Source of the DNA: Galdieria partita
Taxonomy: Eukaryota; Rhodophyta; Bangiophyceae; Galdieriales; Galdieriaceae
DNA: 64,000 nucleotides
Assembly (NCBI GenBank): GCA_025991245.1
Contig: BQMJ01000016.1
Location: 186,001 to 250,000 of the forward strand
Direction of reading: 5' to 3'
Of this stretch, positions 1 to 11,232 are shown piece by piece. The stretch's first letter is position 1; each line of letters starts with the position of its first letter. Under the pieces are notes generated by a model. It was not told the origin of the DNA. It searched no databases and saw nothing but the letters and a program-made list of their open reading frames with translations. The position numbers were made by a program, and so were the translations under genes.

Positions 1-944
1 CATTCTTCAGGTAAGAAACGATAGCATTTATCACGTCTAGTAAATCCTTCCTTGTAAAAAGAAGCCCATAAATGTGTATTGTGTTCAAAACTTCAATCAA
101 CAAATAACAAAGAAGTGAAAATCTCACAATCAATTCCATGTTATACCAGGAAAAACCAAAAGCATTCCTTACCAATGCCTCTCCAAAATGAGTTCATCAA
201 TGGACTGAAAGCTTTGTCGTGGTAAAAATGAAACAGAATCGTTTCTAAAAGGAAGCAAATCCTCAAAAGTTTTCTTCCATCGGGGATCGAAACCCAAAAC
301 ACCAAGAAAAGGAATCTCGTTAGGAATAGAAAGTAACTTCCCAGTCACAACATTGGCAACATTTAGAATAACTTGGTTTGGAATATTCTTCAAGTAAATG
401 AGAACAAGATCGTGACTTGCTGTTGTTTCAGTTTGTGTTGCATAAGGAAGACAGAGCAATTGACAGCAATTGTACCAAAGTTGTTGAGTCAACGAATCTT
501 CCTCAATCTCTGTCAAAAGGAATAAATTGAACGGCGAAACTTGGTTCCTATGCTTCCATAGACTCTCATCCGTCGTAAGAACTGCCGTTCGAAGACCATA
601 TATAGTATCCCTATTCAACGAGTCCAGCTAAACTAACTTAAAGTTTTCTTGAAGAATGCCTACGAAGGAAATCTTTCCTTGTGTTGAAAGCGATTCCACC
701 TCGATAATCCAGAAACTTGTAGAAAGCACGAGTCTTTTACTGACAACTCAGGAGTGACGCTCAGAAACTCACTGCATTCATACAAGGCACATATACCGGA
801 GCAACCCTTCTCGGCAATACTATCTAGACAAGTATAAAATATTTTAAGATTTAAAATGAACAACTGCATACCTAAATTTTCATATTGACCTTTTAAAAGT
901 AAGTTGGAAAGGTCAAGTCCGTGCAATATCCATACGATACTCAT
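1..944 (-). CDS. Unrecognised protein, 3' end beyond the window
   Basis: The gene starts at ATG 944 (MSIVWILHGLDL) and runs off the left edge. Three joined exons are readable. The first ends near 870, where an intron of about 50 nt closes with CTAG. The second carries a Cys-containing stretch (EKGCSGICALYECSEF). A roughly 90-nt intron then leads to a third exon reading DTIYGLRTAVLTTDESLWKH, which ends near 171 at GTAAGG. About 220 residues are visible. They are globular, without membrane segments or a catalytic motif I can name. I do not recognise the family. The reading as a real gene rests on two long open frames joined by consensus introns and on the head-to-head position 32 bp from the zinc-transporter start. 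The downstream exons inside 1-170 are not resolved. Confidence 0.5.
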
Positions 945-976
945 ATTTTAGATGATTTTAGAGTGAGAGACTGAAG

Positions 977-2306
977 ATGATGGCATCAACTGTTGAAGGA
1001 CCGGAAGACTCCCTTGACGAAAATACTGCACAGTTGTCCACAAACGACTTGGAAACCCACATTCTTCTAGAAACAGATTCCTCACCATCCTTACAAGGCA
1101 ACTTGGGAGTAAGGAGAGCACAGAAAAAACTCCTAGTAGCTACCGTCCTTTGTGCCTCTTTTATGTTTGCGGAAATATTGGGAGGGTACTTGGCAGGTTC
1201 ATTGGCAATAATGACTGATGCCGCGCATTTACTTTCGGACTTTGCAAGTTTTGTTATATCTTTGGTCGCCCTACATCTTTCAAAACGACCTGGAAGTACC
1301 ACCATGAGTTTTGGTTATGCAAGAGCTGAAGTTATCGGTGCCTTTGTGAGTATTCTGTTAATATGGTAATACTTTGTCGTATACATTGCTTTCTTAGTCA
1401 CTCAATGAGGTTATTTGAAAGGTCTCTTTCCGGCATTCTTCTTGTGGAGGCTACGAGACGTATTATGAAGCCTCAACCAGTAGATGGCCTTCTCATGAGT
1501 GCTGTTGCTTTGATTGGATTAGTCGTCAATCTTATCATGGGTTTAGTATTGGTATGAATTAGGATTATTTATATTTATGAACGAATATTCATTTCGTCTT
1601 GTGTTAGGGACACAAACACGAACATTCCCATCATAGTAACAATAAGCGTAATAGTAACAGTCACAAGGAGGAACAACAGCCTCTCTTGGTGGAACATAAA
1701 CACAACGAAGATAGACATTCAGATATGTCTTCAGAGCACAGTCATGAAAATTCTTTTCATAGTCAACACCATGAACAGCCAAATGTGAATGTCACAGCAG
1801 CTTATATTCATGTGCTTGGCGATGCCATTCAGAGTTTGGGAGTTTTGTTTGCAGCTTTACTTATTTGGTTTTTTCCAAATATGCAAGTTGCAGATCCTTT
1901 ATGTACATTTCTATTTACATTTATAGTATTATTTACTACTTTTCGATTGATTGGAAATACTTTAAATGTTCTCATGGAAGGGACTCCACCAGGAATCAAT
2001 CTTGTAGAAGTATATGATTGCTTATGTTCGATTCCTGGTGTTCAGGAAGTTGATGATTTGCATATTTGGTCAGTGACCGTTGGCAAACCAGCACTATCTG
2101 CGCATGTCAAAGCAAGTGAAATGCATCATACGTTATTGATGGCGCAAGAGATTTTACGAAAGCGTTTTGGTATCGTTCATTCAACCATTCAAGTGAATTG
2201 TGATCAAGAATGTTGTACAGATAGCAATTTGGGTTTAAGTAGTCATATGAATTGTTTAAATACTTCCCAAGTAGAAAATGTTCGAAGAAATGGAGTTGTG
2301 GGATAA
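977..2306 (+). CDS. CDF-family zinc transporter (ZnT/MTP type)
   Basis: Predicted cation diffusion facilitator, a proton-coupled exporter that moves Zn2+ out of the cytosol, usually into a vacuole or secretory compartment. The model joins 977-1365, 1422-1551 and 1608-2306 (405 aa). The family signature is clear. TM2 carries the metal-site pattern HLLSD (in MTDAAHLLSDFASF). A long His-rich cytosolic loop sits at about 195-245 (repeated HKHEHSHH-like runs). TM5 carries the second metal site HVLGDAIQS. A CTD-like tail with LHIWSV follows. The first splice restores the conserved join ILLIW-SLSGILLVEA, which neither open frame gives alone. The start is the first of two adjacent ATGs. Subcellular location and metal preference are inferred from family only. 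Confidence 0.9.
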
Positions 2307-2330
2307 AACTCATTTTGTTTATGGACAATT

Positions 2331-3650
2331 CTAATCTTTGCTAGTTGGAGAATATGTTTGGAATATTATATCCAACAAATTCAAGGCAGCTTTTCGAGGA
2401 GATATTGCGCCCGTTGCAAGTTGTTGTTCCAAATTGGGTAATTCCTTTTGAATACTTGGTTGGTTTTTCATTCTAGGAACAATGGACTCGCGAATGACTG
2501 ACCACATCCATCGACTTCGTTGCCTTCCCTATCTACAGTTTATATGGCGGTAATTAGAAAACTACGCATCTTACTCTTTCAGCAGTTAGGATTCCATTTT
2601 TCATAATCAATTCATGAAACTCCGTGGCCTCCTTCCAAATATCAACAGGTGAAAGTATAGGAGACGAGGTTGACCAAGCATGATCTGATGATGATGATGA
2701 TGTCTCTTGAGCTTCATTGGGTTCCATTTTCTGTTCTATACAACTACATAATAAAACTGGAGGTTTCCAAAAGGATAAACGAGGTTGTTGTAGTTCAAGT
2801 GCACTTAAATACTCTCGTCGCGTCTTTGCAGCCATCAGTTTGGTACTTCCGTCTGCACGATTCACCACAACAATATCTGCAAGTTCAAGAATTCCTTTTT
2901 TGGATCCTTGCAATTCATCTCCAGCTCCAGGAGATACCAACAATATTAACATATCGACTGCGTCTGCAACTGCAGCTTCTGATTGTCCAACTCCTACAGT
3001 TTCTACTAAAATAACTTCATATCCTGCCTAGATTGATTGCAAAAGTAATACATTTAAGACTTATATATTGCACAAAAATAATATCAAACCGTTTCACATA
3101 AAGTGATTACTTCATCGGTATGTCTTGCAAGGCCTCCCCAAGTACCTCCACTAGGAGAAGGTCTCACATAAGCATTCGGTTCCGATGCCAACTTGTTCAT
3201 TCTAGTCTTATCTCCTAATATTGAGCCTCCTCTAACAATAGAACTCGGATCTACAGCCAGAACTGCTACCTTCTTGTTCAAGTCTCTAGTTATATGACAA
3301 CCAAGTGACTCTATAAATGTTGATTTGCCAACACCAGGAGAGCCACTGATGCCCACTCGAAATGTGTCCTTTACACTACCTCGAAGTGCAATACATCTAT
3401 CAAGTAACTCTGCCGCAAGTTCACTATGTTCCAACTTTTTCGACTCGGCCAAAGTGATTGCTCTAGCTAAAGCATACGTTCTTCCAGCAACTACGTCACG
3501 ACTCAATTGTTCCAGATCCAATTTGGTACTCTCCGTTCGTAACTCTGCAAACGTTGAAGATAGCCATCTACAAGAATAGTAATGAGGAACAATATTTCTA
3601 CAACGCTTTTTTAGATACCATCCTATCTGACCTCTTCCGAGTCGAAACAT
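2331..3650 (-). CDS. MMAA: Methylmalonyl-CoA mutase-associated GTPase (MMAA/MeaB/ArgK family)
   Basis: G3E-type P-loop GTPase that loads or protects adenosylcobalamin on methylmalonyl-CoA mutase in mitochondria. The model joins 3650-3090, 3027-2575 and 2528-2331 (403 aa). The N-terminus (MFRLGRGQIGWYLKKRCR) is basic and resembles a mitochondrial presequence. Visible motifs are the Walker A GSPGVGKST, the VDPSS motif, RPSPSGGTWGGLARHT, the Switch/Walker B VETVGVGQSE, and NRADG in place of the NKxD guanine motif. The C-terminal exon contains the family's WMWSVIRES segment, and splicing is needed to reach it. A Ser-rich stretch near residue 295 is an insertion relative to bacterial MeaB. It is convergent with the zinc transporter (24 bp between stops) and head-to-head with the lipase gene. 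Confidence 0.9.
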
Positions 3651-3683
3651 GAATGTTCAATTGAATTGCCGAGATGAGACAAA

Positions 3684-6341
3684 ATGACGCTTCGTTTTAG
3701 TCGAGTTACTTTGGAATCTTTTGAAACTTGCATAACGCTGCTGAAAAAGTTACAAGACCATGCTGAAGATATCAAAAAGAGGAACCAAACACATTCAGTT
3801 TCGGAACAAGTGGAAGAAAAATTGCAAGATTATCAATCAGTTTTGAGTACTCTCGAAGCCACCAAAGTACATCTTCGAGTTATTCTGGTCTCTGTTTCGT
3901 TTGAATACTTTGTTCTAGGAACTTGTCGAACCGTTGGTTTATTGTGAGTTGGAATTTGTCGGTGTCAACTTCGTAGAGCCTAAGAATAGTCCAGCTAACG
4001 GTTTCGACACAATACTATTTATTCTACATACGTTGTTATGTAAAATAGCGAACCTTTGCGAAAGACTGATAGAGTCTCTAAATAGTTGGAAATATTTCTT
4101 TCAGGAAAGAAACAATTTTGAGAAGGTATGCAAGTGTTGAAGGTTCAGTGGCTGCAATAGTCATTATATTTAGTTATTAGCAAGACATGAACAATTGCGC
4201 TCATTTTATGCAATAATTTATCTTGCCATCAAAATGAAGGACGCAGTTGATGTTACTCAAGTATGTATTCGAAGCAAAATGCTTCGTTGTATGACTATCC
4301 CAGTAGACACTTTTAGTTGGTGAAAGCTTACACCCAGATTTTAGTCTAAATAGATGGAAACAAGCAGTAAGTCGTCTTCCATACTTACAAATTCAGAATG
4401 ATTATTCATTCACAAGGTCAAAACGGATGCATTTTTTGGTCGATACTTTGGTTTTCATTATCAGTCGGATATTCGCAAGTTGTTAAGAATGACTTTGGTT
4501 GCTAAAGAGACTATACAAAAGACTTATGAAGGAAGTCAAAAGGAACCGAAATTTAAAACCATTTCTGTTAGTTGTTTCTGTTATTGTTAGACGTATTCTT
4601 AATTTTTTTAAAGTTATTGGGTTGGGGTTGGTTCTATAGTAACTTGCAAATGCTCGAACATTTAGGTTTAGATGTGAAGAACGCAAAGCAATTGGGAATC
4701 GAATCATCGAGTCCTCCAAGTATAGGTTGGTCTAACATATGATTGTTAACAGTAGAAAGACAGTTTTTACTCAAATATCCGTTGCTAATTAGAACAAATT
4801 CGAGCTTTTTGGAATTTAATAGAAGAACCTTTTCTAGCTGGTTTGACACAATTTGTAAGTGCAGATGTTGCAGTTGACAAGACTTTTTCCATTCCTCCAC
4901 CCTGTTTACATTCTTTCCGTCGTTTTGACGAGACTGCATCTGCATCACAGTGAGGACAAAATTTCTATACAAGAATATGTTGTTGAGAATATTGTAGTTT
5001 TCTACGTCTTCCTTCTTCTGAGGTTAGAGAGCCTGTTCATGTTCGATATACTAGTTATCATTGGAGACATATTTCTGAAGATGCCATTCAACAAAGTGAA
5101 ATTGTACAAGTATGTAAACACATTTTTTTTTGAGAAACTTATAGATTTTCTAATATTATTTAGAACATGGAAATAGACAAGTCGAGCCTTGTTTCTTCGG
5201 GTTTGACTGAAAGATTATCTCAACAAGTGAAGAATATTGGAGTTTCGTGGGATGGCTGGTTAAGAAATAAAGGAAATGATCCTGTCAAAGGTATTTGAAC
5301 ATCGTAAGACTGCATCAATGGAATGAATTCATTTTTGTTCCAAGGCTTGGTAGTTCATATTCACGGAGGTGGCTTTATAGCTCAAAGTTCTTCAAGTCAT
5401 GCAGTTTATTTAAAAGAATGGGCAGTAGATCTTCCCAATTCCTGTATAGTATCAATTGACTATAAATTGTCACCAGAATATAAGTAAGTCATTGGTTGAG
5501 GATGAAATGAGATACTGAATGAATGATCAGATATCCTGTTGCTCTCGAAGAATGTACTTATGTGTACACTTGGCTATTAAAGCATCATGAGTTATTAGGG
5601 ACCACAGCTGAACGTATCGTTGTTGTTGGAGACTCTGCAGGAGGGAACTTGGCGCTTGCTATGACTTTAAAGTTGTTGATTCGTGGACTACGAGTTCCAA
5701 ATGGTTCGAATGAAATCTATTTTAGTTTGTGAAAATGAAAGGACATTGTTCTAGGAATTGTTTTGGCATATCCTGCTCTTTATCTGTTTCCAGCGTGGTC
5801 CCCATCTCGACTCTTATCTTTGTTTGATCCTTTGTTACCTGCTTCTGTGTTAGAAACTTGTATGAAAGCGTGAGTTGTCAGGATGTTTTCTAGATTTTCA
5901 CTCAATAGGCTTTTAGTTATTTACCGGAAAATGTCAATGCATGCGAAGATGTATTTATATCTCCTGGAATGGCTTCGGATACTTACTTGAAGCAGCTGCC
6001 TTCTGTTTTCGTTGTAGCTGGAGGTTTAGATCCTTTACTAGATGATTCGGTTGTATTTGTTCATCGCTTACGACAATGGAGAGAGTATGTATAGTATATA
6101 TATATGAAATGACAAATTATGTTTGAATGACACAAATGGTCACTATAGAGATACAGAAATACAAATATTTCCTAATCTTCCTCATGGATTCTTCAACATG
6201 GGATTGGTAAGTTATCTAGATATTTTGCGTTTATGAACTTATATAACCCAGGTTGTACCTCAGGCATTTGAAGCAATAAGACTCGTATCTAAATGGATAG
6301 CAATGCAGTTGCAAGTAGAATGGTGCGGGAATACATCATAA
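3684..6341 (+). CDS. Hormone-sensitive-lipase-like esterase (alpha/beta hydrolase)
   Basis: Multi-exon gene with about ten introns of roughly 50 nt. The N-terminal half matches the helical HSL_N-type region ([20 protein letters not shown]), which is found in animal-type hormone-sensitive lipases rather than in bacterial HSL esterases. The catalytic half has the oxyanion motif [10 protein letters not shown] at about 5357, the nucleophile elbow GDSAGGNLA at about 5630, the acid in [10 protein letters not shown] near 6030, and the His in LPHGFFNMG near 6185. It therefore has a complete Ser-Asp-His triad. The last codons are at 6339-6341. The substrate is probably acyl- or diacylglycerol or another neutral ester, but this cannot be read from sequence. 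The stop lies 22 bp from the OGDH stop (convergent). Exon joins in 3880-5340 were set by eye and the region 4570-5345 is the least certain. Confidence 0.82.
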
Positions 6342-6363
6342 AAACTACGAATAACAAACTTTT

Positions 6364-9300
6364 TTATTCCATAGCTCCTGCAATGAGTTTGTTTTGTTCT
6401 GCCTCATGAACTTTAGGCAAACCTGTTGCAGGTGCTGCTGAAGGCGGTCTACCAACATATTTCACAGACCTTCCAGACTTTTCCAATTCACGAATGGTCG
6501 TTTCCATTCGAGGTTTCACATAGAACCAAGCGCCCTTTATATCATTTGTCAATCAAACACACACAATCATCATATAATAAAGTCACTTGCCATGTTCTTG
6601 CTCTCTTCTTGACACCAAACCACTTGAGCATTGGGATATTTTCCTATTTCTGTGGAGACCTAATAATACAACATGAATACATCCAGAATTAAAAGTTGCA
6701 ACTTACTCGATCAAACGGAAATGGTGCCAGCTGCTCTATTCGACAAATAGCAATGTCCTTGATTTCTCGCTTCTCTCGAGCATCCAATAAATCATAGTAA
6801 ACTTTACCGCTACAAAATATCACCTTTCGAATGTCTTTGTCTGAAACCAAATTGTTGCTTTTCTCTGATATAACTCGCTGAAACAACCTATCGGGAAGAA
6901 ATTCTTCTAAATCACTCTTACAAAGAGGGTGTCGCAACAACGACTTTGGAGTCATCAAAACCAATGGCTTACGAAACTAGAATGAAAATCATTTCCATTG
7001 TTACATACAAATATGAAAAGCACAAAAATTACCTGTCTATGAATTTGACGACGAAGAATGTGAAATAAGTTTGCAGGAGTCGAACAGTTGGCAACTTGCA
7101 TGTTGCAAAGTTGAATCTGACGAGTTCGATCCGTATGCATCTCAGGAATCACATCAGGATCATCGTCACATAACTGCAAGAATCTTTCCAGGCGGGCTGA
7201 CGAATGTTCTGGACCTTGACCTTCCATTCCATGTGGTAAGAATAGGGTAAGTCCAGATTGACGTCTCCATTTCCTTTCTCCAGCTGCTAAAAATGTATCG
7301 ATAATGACTTGAGCTCCATTACTAAAGTCTCCAAATTGAGCTTCCCATATCACAAGAATATTAGGACTTTCCAAAGAATATCCCAGTTCAAATCCCATAA
7401 CACCATATTCCGAAAGACTCGAATTGCAGACTTGAAAACGAGCTTGTGTCATTCCCAAATTATTTAAAGGAATATGAACTGCTTCATTTTCCTACAAAAT
7501 AAACAGATTGGTTGTCAAAAGTCTTTAAGAATACCAATCCTACTTGATCAATCCAAACAGAATGACGTTGCGAAAATGTTCCTCTTTCACTATCTTGACC
7601 ACTTAGTCTAACACTTGTTCCCTCTGTCAACAAAGTGCCAATGGCCAAAGCTTCCGCAGTAGACCAATCAATTCCCTTTCCACTCTCAATGCATTTTCTT
7701 CGCTCGTTGATGATTCGAGTCAATTGATGATGCAACTATTATATATATACATATATACATATATATATTCAATGGATGTTCTTATTTGAAATGGATATCC
7801 AACTTACATGAAATCCTTCTGGAATAGTACAAATAGCAGTTCCAATCTTTTTCAAAGTTTCTTCTTCAACACCAGTAGGCTGTATTTTACTCAGTTGCTT
7901 TTCTGTCTTGAATCCTTCCCATAATGACGATAACCAATCATGTTCTTTTGGAACCCAATGTTTTGAGTTCTCAAAAGCTTTCTGTAGACCGTCGTTGGTT
8001 GCCTTTACCATCTTTTGATATTCCTGCTTGGAAAGAACTTGTTCATTAATCAACCTTTCAGAATAGATAGTCAAAACACTCGGATGTTTTTGAATTGTTT
8101 TGTACATTCGAGGCTGAGTGAATCTGTACACAAATAAAGTCAAATAATAAGCTCTCTTCTGTTCAAATTAAAACTTACGTAGGTTGATCACCTTCATTGT
8201 GACCATGTCGACGATAGCAGAATATATCCACAATAACATCTTTGCCAAAAGTTTGTCTAAAGTCCATTGCCAATAAACAACATCGAACCACAGCTTCCGT
8301 ATCATCTCCATTTACATGAAAGATGGGCATACCAACAGTCTTGGCAACATCAGTTGGATATGGAGACGAACGAGCATGACGAGGATCTGTTGTGAAGCCA
8401 ATTTGATTGTTTACGACAATATGTACAGTACCTCCAGTAGTGTAGTCTCTCAGATCACTGAATTCCAAAGTCTCTTGCACAACTCCCTAAATATGCTTTC
8501 AATCAGAATATCATCCAGTACTAGAGAAGAACAAATTACTTGTCCCGCAAAAGATGCATCTCCATGTAATAAAAGAGCCATGGTATGCTTTCTTTCAATA
8601 TCTCCTTTAAAATATTGTTTCGACCTCGTCTTGCCAACAACTACGGGATCAACAGCTTCCAAATGGGATGGATTTGCAACCAAAGAAAAGTGCATTGATT
8701 TGCCTAGAAAGTATTTTTAACATTACAAATCGATTCAATAAGAATGTGGTTTGTAACAAGGAATCCTTACCATTTCTCAGCTTTCTCGTATTAGATGTAC
8801 CTAAATGATACTTTACATCTCCACTTCCTTGATAGGTCTCTCCGAAAGGATCATCATGAGGATAAAACTCATGTAGAATCTTCTCAACTGGCGAACCAAT
8901 AATATTGGCCAAAACATTCAATCGGCCACGATGAGGCATACCAATGACAACATTTTCAAGTCCCAAATCAGAGCCACGCTCCAAAAGAGCCTGTAAACCG
9001 GGAATTAAACTTTCAGCTCCTTCCAGTCCAAACCTTTTAGAAGTAGGAAATTTAATTGCAAGAAACTTCTCAAAGAGTTCAGCATCCGCTAAATCCCTTA
9101 AGACTATTCGTTTCTGTTCAACAGAAAATGGTGTAAACTCCTTCTCAATCCTCTGTGCAATCCAATCTTTTTCTACTTTGGACAGAATATGACGGTATTC
9201 AATACCAATAGTACCACAATACGAACGTCGGAGCATTTGCACAATATCACGCAAACTTCTTATCTGTTCAACAAAAATAATGCATCATATCAGTTGACAG

Positions 9301-10163
9301 ATACTTGAAAGATATCGAAACTTATACTTACATCATTCCCAGGCAACTCTCCGTTAACAACAAACTTTCTATCCATGTCTGCTTCTGTAAAACCATAAGA
9401 AGAAGGTTCAAAGTCTCTCTTTGTTCCAGAAGGTATTACTTTCTTGTAAAAGCCCAACTCTTCATCTAACTTGAGAGGATCCAAATCCGCTATTAGATGG
9501 CCACGATGACGATATGCCTTGATAATTGCCATAATCTTCACAGTATCACTAGCAACTTTTAAAACATTTTCTTGACTAGTTGCATCAAGGCTAGACAAAC
9601 CACCCTTTGCAGTTTCAAGGGCACGAGACATCAAAGGAACTGCTTCTCCAGGTGCCACTCCTCTATCTACATTGGAGAAAAATTGCCCCCAACTAGCGTC
9701 AACCTTGACCATAAACGATTAGTCTATTTAATCACTTTCTGAACCTATAACTAGAAATACCGAAGATGGGTCTGCGAGCCACTTCTCGTACATATCTTCC
9801 AATACCACAGCATTTGTACCAGAAAGAAAAGATTCAGAAGGATCCAACTTGGAACCTTCTACTCTTGGTGTTGCTGTTGTCTCTGAAGCCAAAGCAGTTG
9901 AAAAAGGCTTCGAGAACACAAGAGAGCGATGCCAAGACTTGAAATTCCTTCTCTCACAGGTAGCTGCTGACAGAGCCTGGTTCAAAACTTTAGAAGCACT
10001 TGAAAAGCTTTAATTGACACGCAAGACAAACCAAGTGTCAACCTTACTCTTGGGGTTTTATTCCATACAAACGAAACGTTGTGGCTCTAGCATCTCCATT
10101 AGTACCCTTTGTAAAAAGTGGTATTTCCAGAGAAGCAGTTGCACAAAAACGTTTGACAAACAT
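6364..10163 (-). CDS. OGDH: 2-oxoglutarate dehydrogenase E1 component
   Basis: Thiamine-diphosphate-dependent E1 of the mitochondrial 2-oxoglutarate dehydrogenase complex (TCA cycle). About ten exons follow the family from end to end. They contain the N-terminal [18 protein letters not shown], then [32 protein letters not shown], the ThDP/Mg motif GDASFAGQ with [48 protein letters not shown] and the C-terminal region ending at 6364. The coding frame upstream of 9985 lacks an ATG. Joining an exon at 10163-10048 ([12 protein letters not shown]) through a 40-nt intron keeps the frame and supplies a basic mitochondrial leader, but this first exon is inferred. One intron (about 7739-7805) contains an AT/ACAT dinucleotide-rich run. 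Confidence 0.93.
7738..7768. repeat. TA/TACA-rich simple repeat in an OGDH intron
   Basis: A 31-bp run built from TATATA and CATATA units lies inside an intron of the 2-oxoglutarate dehydrogenase gene. It is a simple-sequence tract, likely length-variable between strains, with no further signal. Confidence 0.8.
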
Positions 10164-10320
10164 AACTATTTCTTTTCCTTCTTCAAAACAAACCGAACCA
10201 GTTTTCTAATAATGTCGTTGGTAGAAAACACATTGGCTCATCAAGCAAAAATTGCTCCAATGGGGTTTCACGTTCGTCGAGTCATTTCTCACGTGGACAA
10301 CTTTACACACTTTTGGATAT

Positions 10321-11141
10321 TCAAAAGCGCTCGTTGAGTCTGGCAGCAATGGTCCGAAGCTTATTATGTATTTTTCCAGGTGGAGAACCTAAACATGGCT
10401 CTAATGTTAGAAAAGGTACATTGTGACTCTTGAAATTGAAAATACCAAGAATAAGACTGACGACGGCATTCTTTGCAAACTGAATATTCTGATATGAACC
10501 CAAAATATGCACTCTTGTATCGGTCAATACTATTCGGGTTTTTGTTGCATTTTCTATAGTAAACTTCATTCTTCCATCTTTTCCAGCAACTCTACCAATG
10601 GCTCGTGAATGGTGGTCTCCGTGCAGAGGTTTCACATCACGAACTTCAAAAGTATCCACAAATAAGTCGTCCAAACGAATCAATGCCAAGGCATCGGAAA
10701 CTTGAAAACCTACAAGAAACGCACGGACAAACTCTTCTCCTTTTTGGAGAGCTCCAAAGTCATCGGTTTCAGGGCCGTTCTATCTCAAACAAATCAATAA
10801 CAACTTCTAAACAAGTTTCCGAGTAACTGTTACCTTTAGTTCCACCATTCTTGACTTCAAGTTCATTCTGACTTGTAATTTGAGATGCTTCACTAAAGGC
10901 TCATATATTTTAAGCCACGACTGCTTCAGTGGAGTATATCGATTGGCAGGAACTGGAATTTTCCGTATTTCAGGTTGTTCAGTCTATGCAAATAACATAA
11001 ACAAAAGAGTCAAACAAATCATAAAGACATCATCCTCACAGCTATTCTATTCCGTTCCTTTATAGGGGGAAACTTGGGTTTATAAACCTTGTTGGTTGCT
11101 TTCTCAGTAATCATTGGAGACTTGACGTCGTTCTCTTCCAT
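10321..11141 (-). CDS. PNO1: Pre-rRNA-processing protein PNO1 (Dim2), KH domain
   Basis: Nucleolar/cytoplasmic KH-domain factor for 18S rRNA maturation, the partner of the NOB1 endonuclease. ATG 11141 begins [14 protein letters not shown]. The first exon continues with KPKFPPIK, and the next exons give [15 protein letters not shown] and [20 protein letters not shown], all typical of PNO1. The last exon (from about 10690) gives [20 protein letters not shown], then the KH core with [20 protein letters not shown] and [10 protein letters not shown], and ends with ARLNERF. In the loop where GKGG is usual, this protein has GKDG. Four exons are inferred. The gene is head-to-head with the dynamin gene (91 bp between start codons). 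Confidence 0.93.
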
Positions 11142-11232
11142 TTCACACAACCGCAGTTGAGAATTTTGGCAAGTGAGGAAAATTGGGTGTTGACAGCCAA
11201 ACTTGCTCTACTGGACCTTTAACAAGTATTTG

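Noticed and set aside
10014-10337. 107-codon plus-strand frame opposite the OGDH leader and PNO1
   Set aside because: It is antisense to the inferred OGDH first exon and the PNO1 end and shows no domain.
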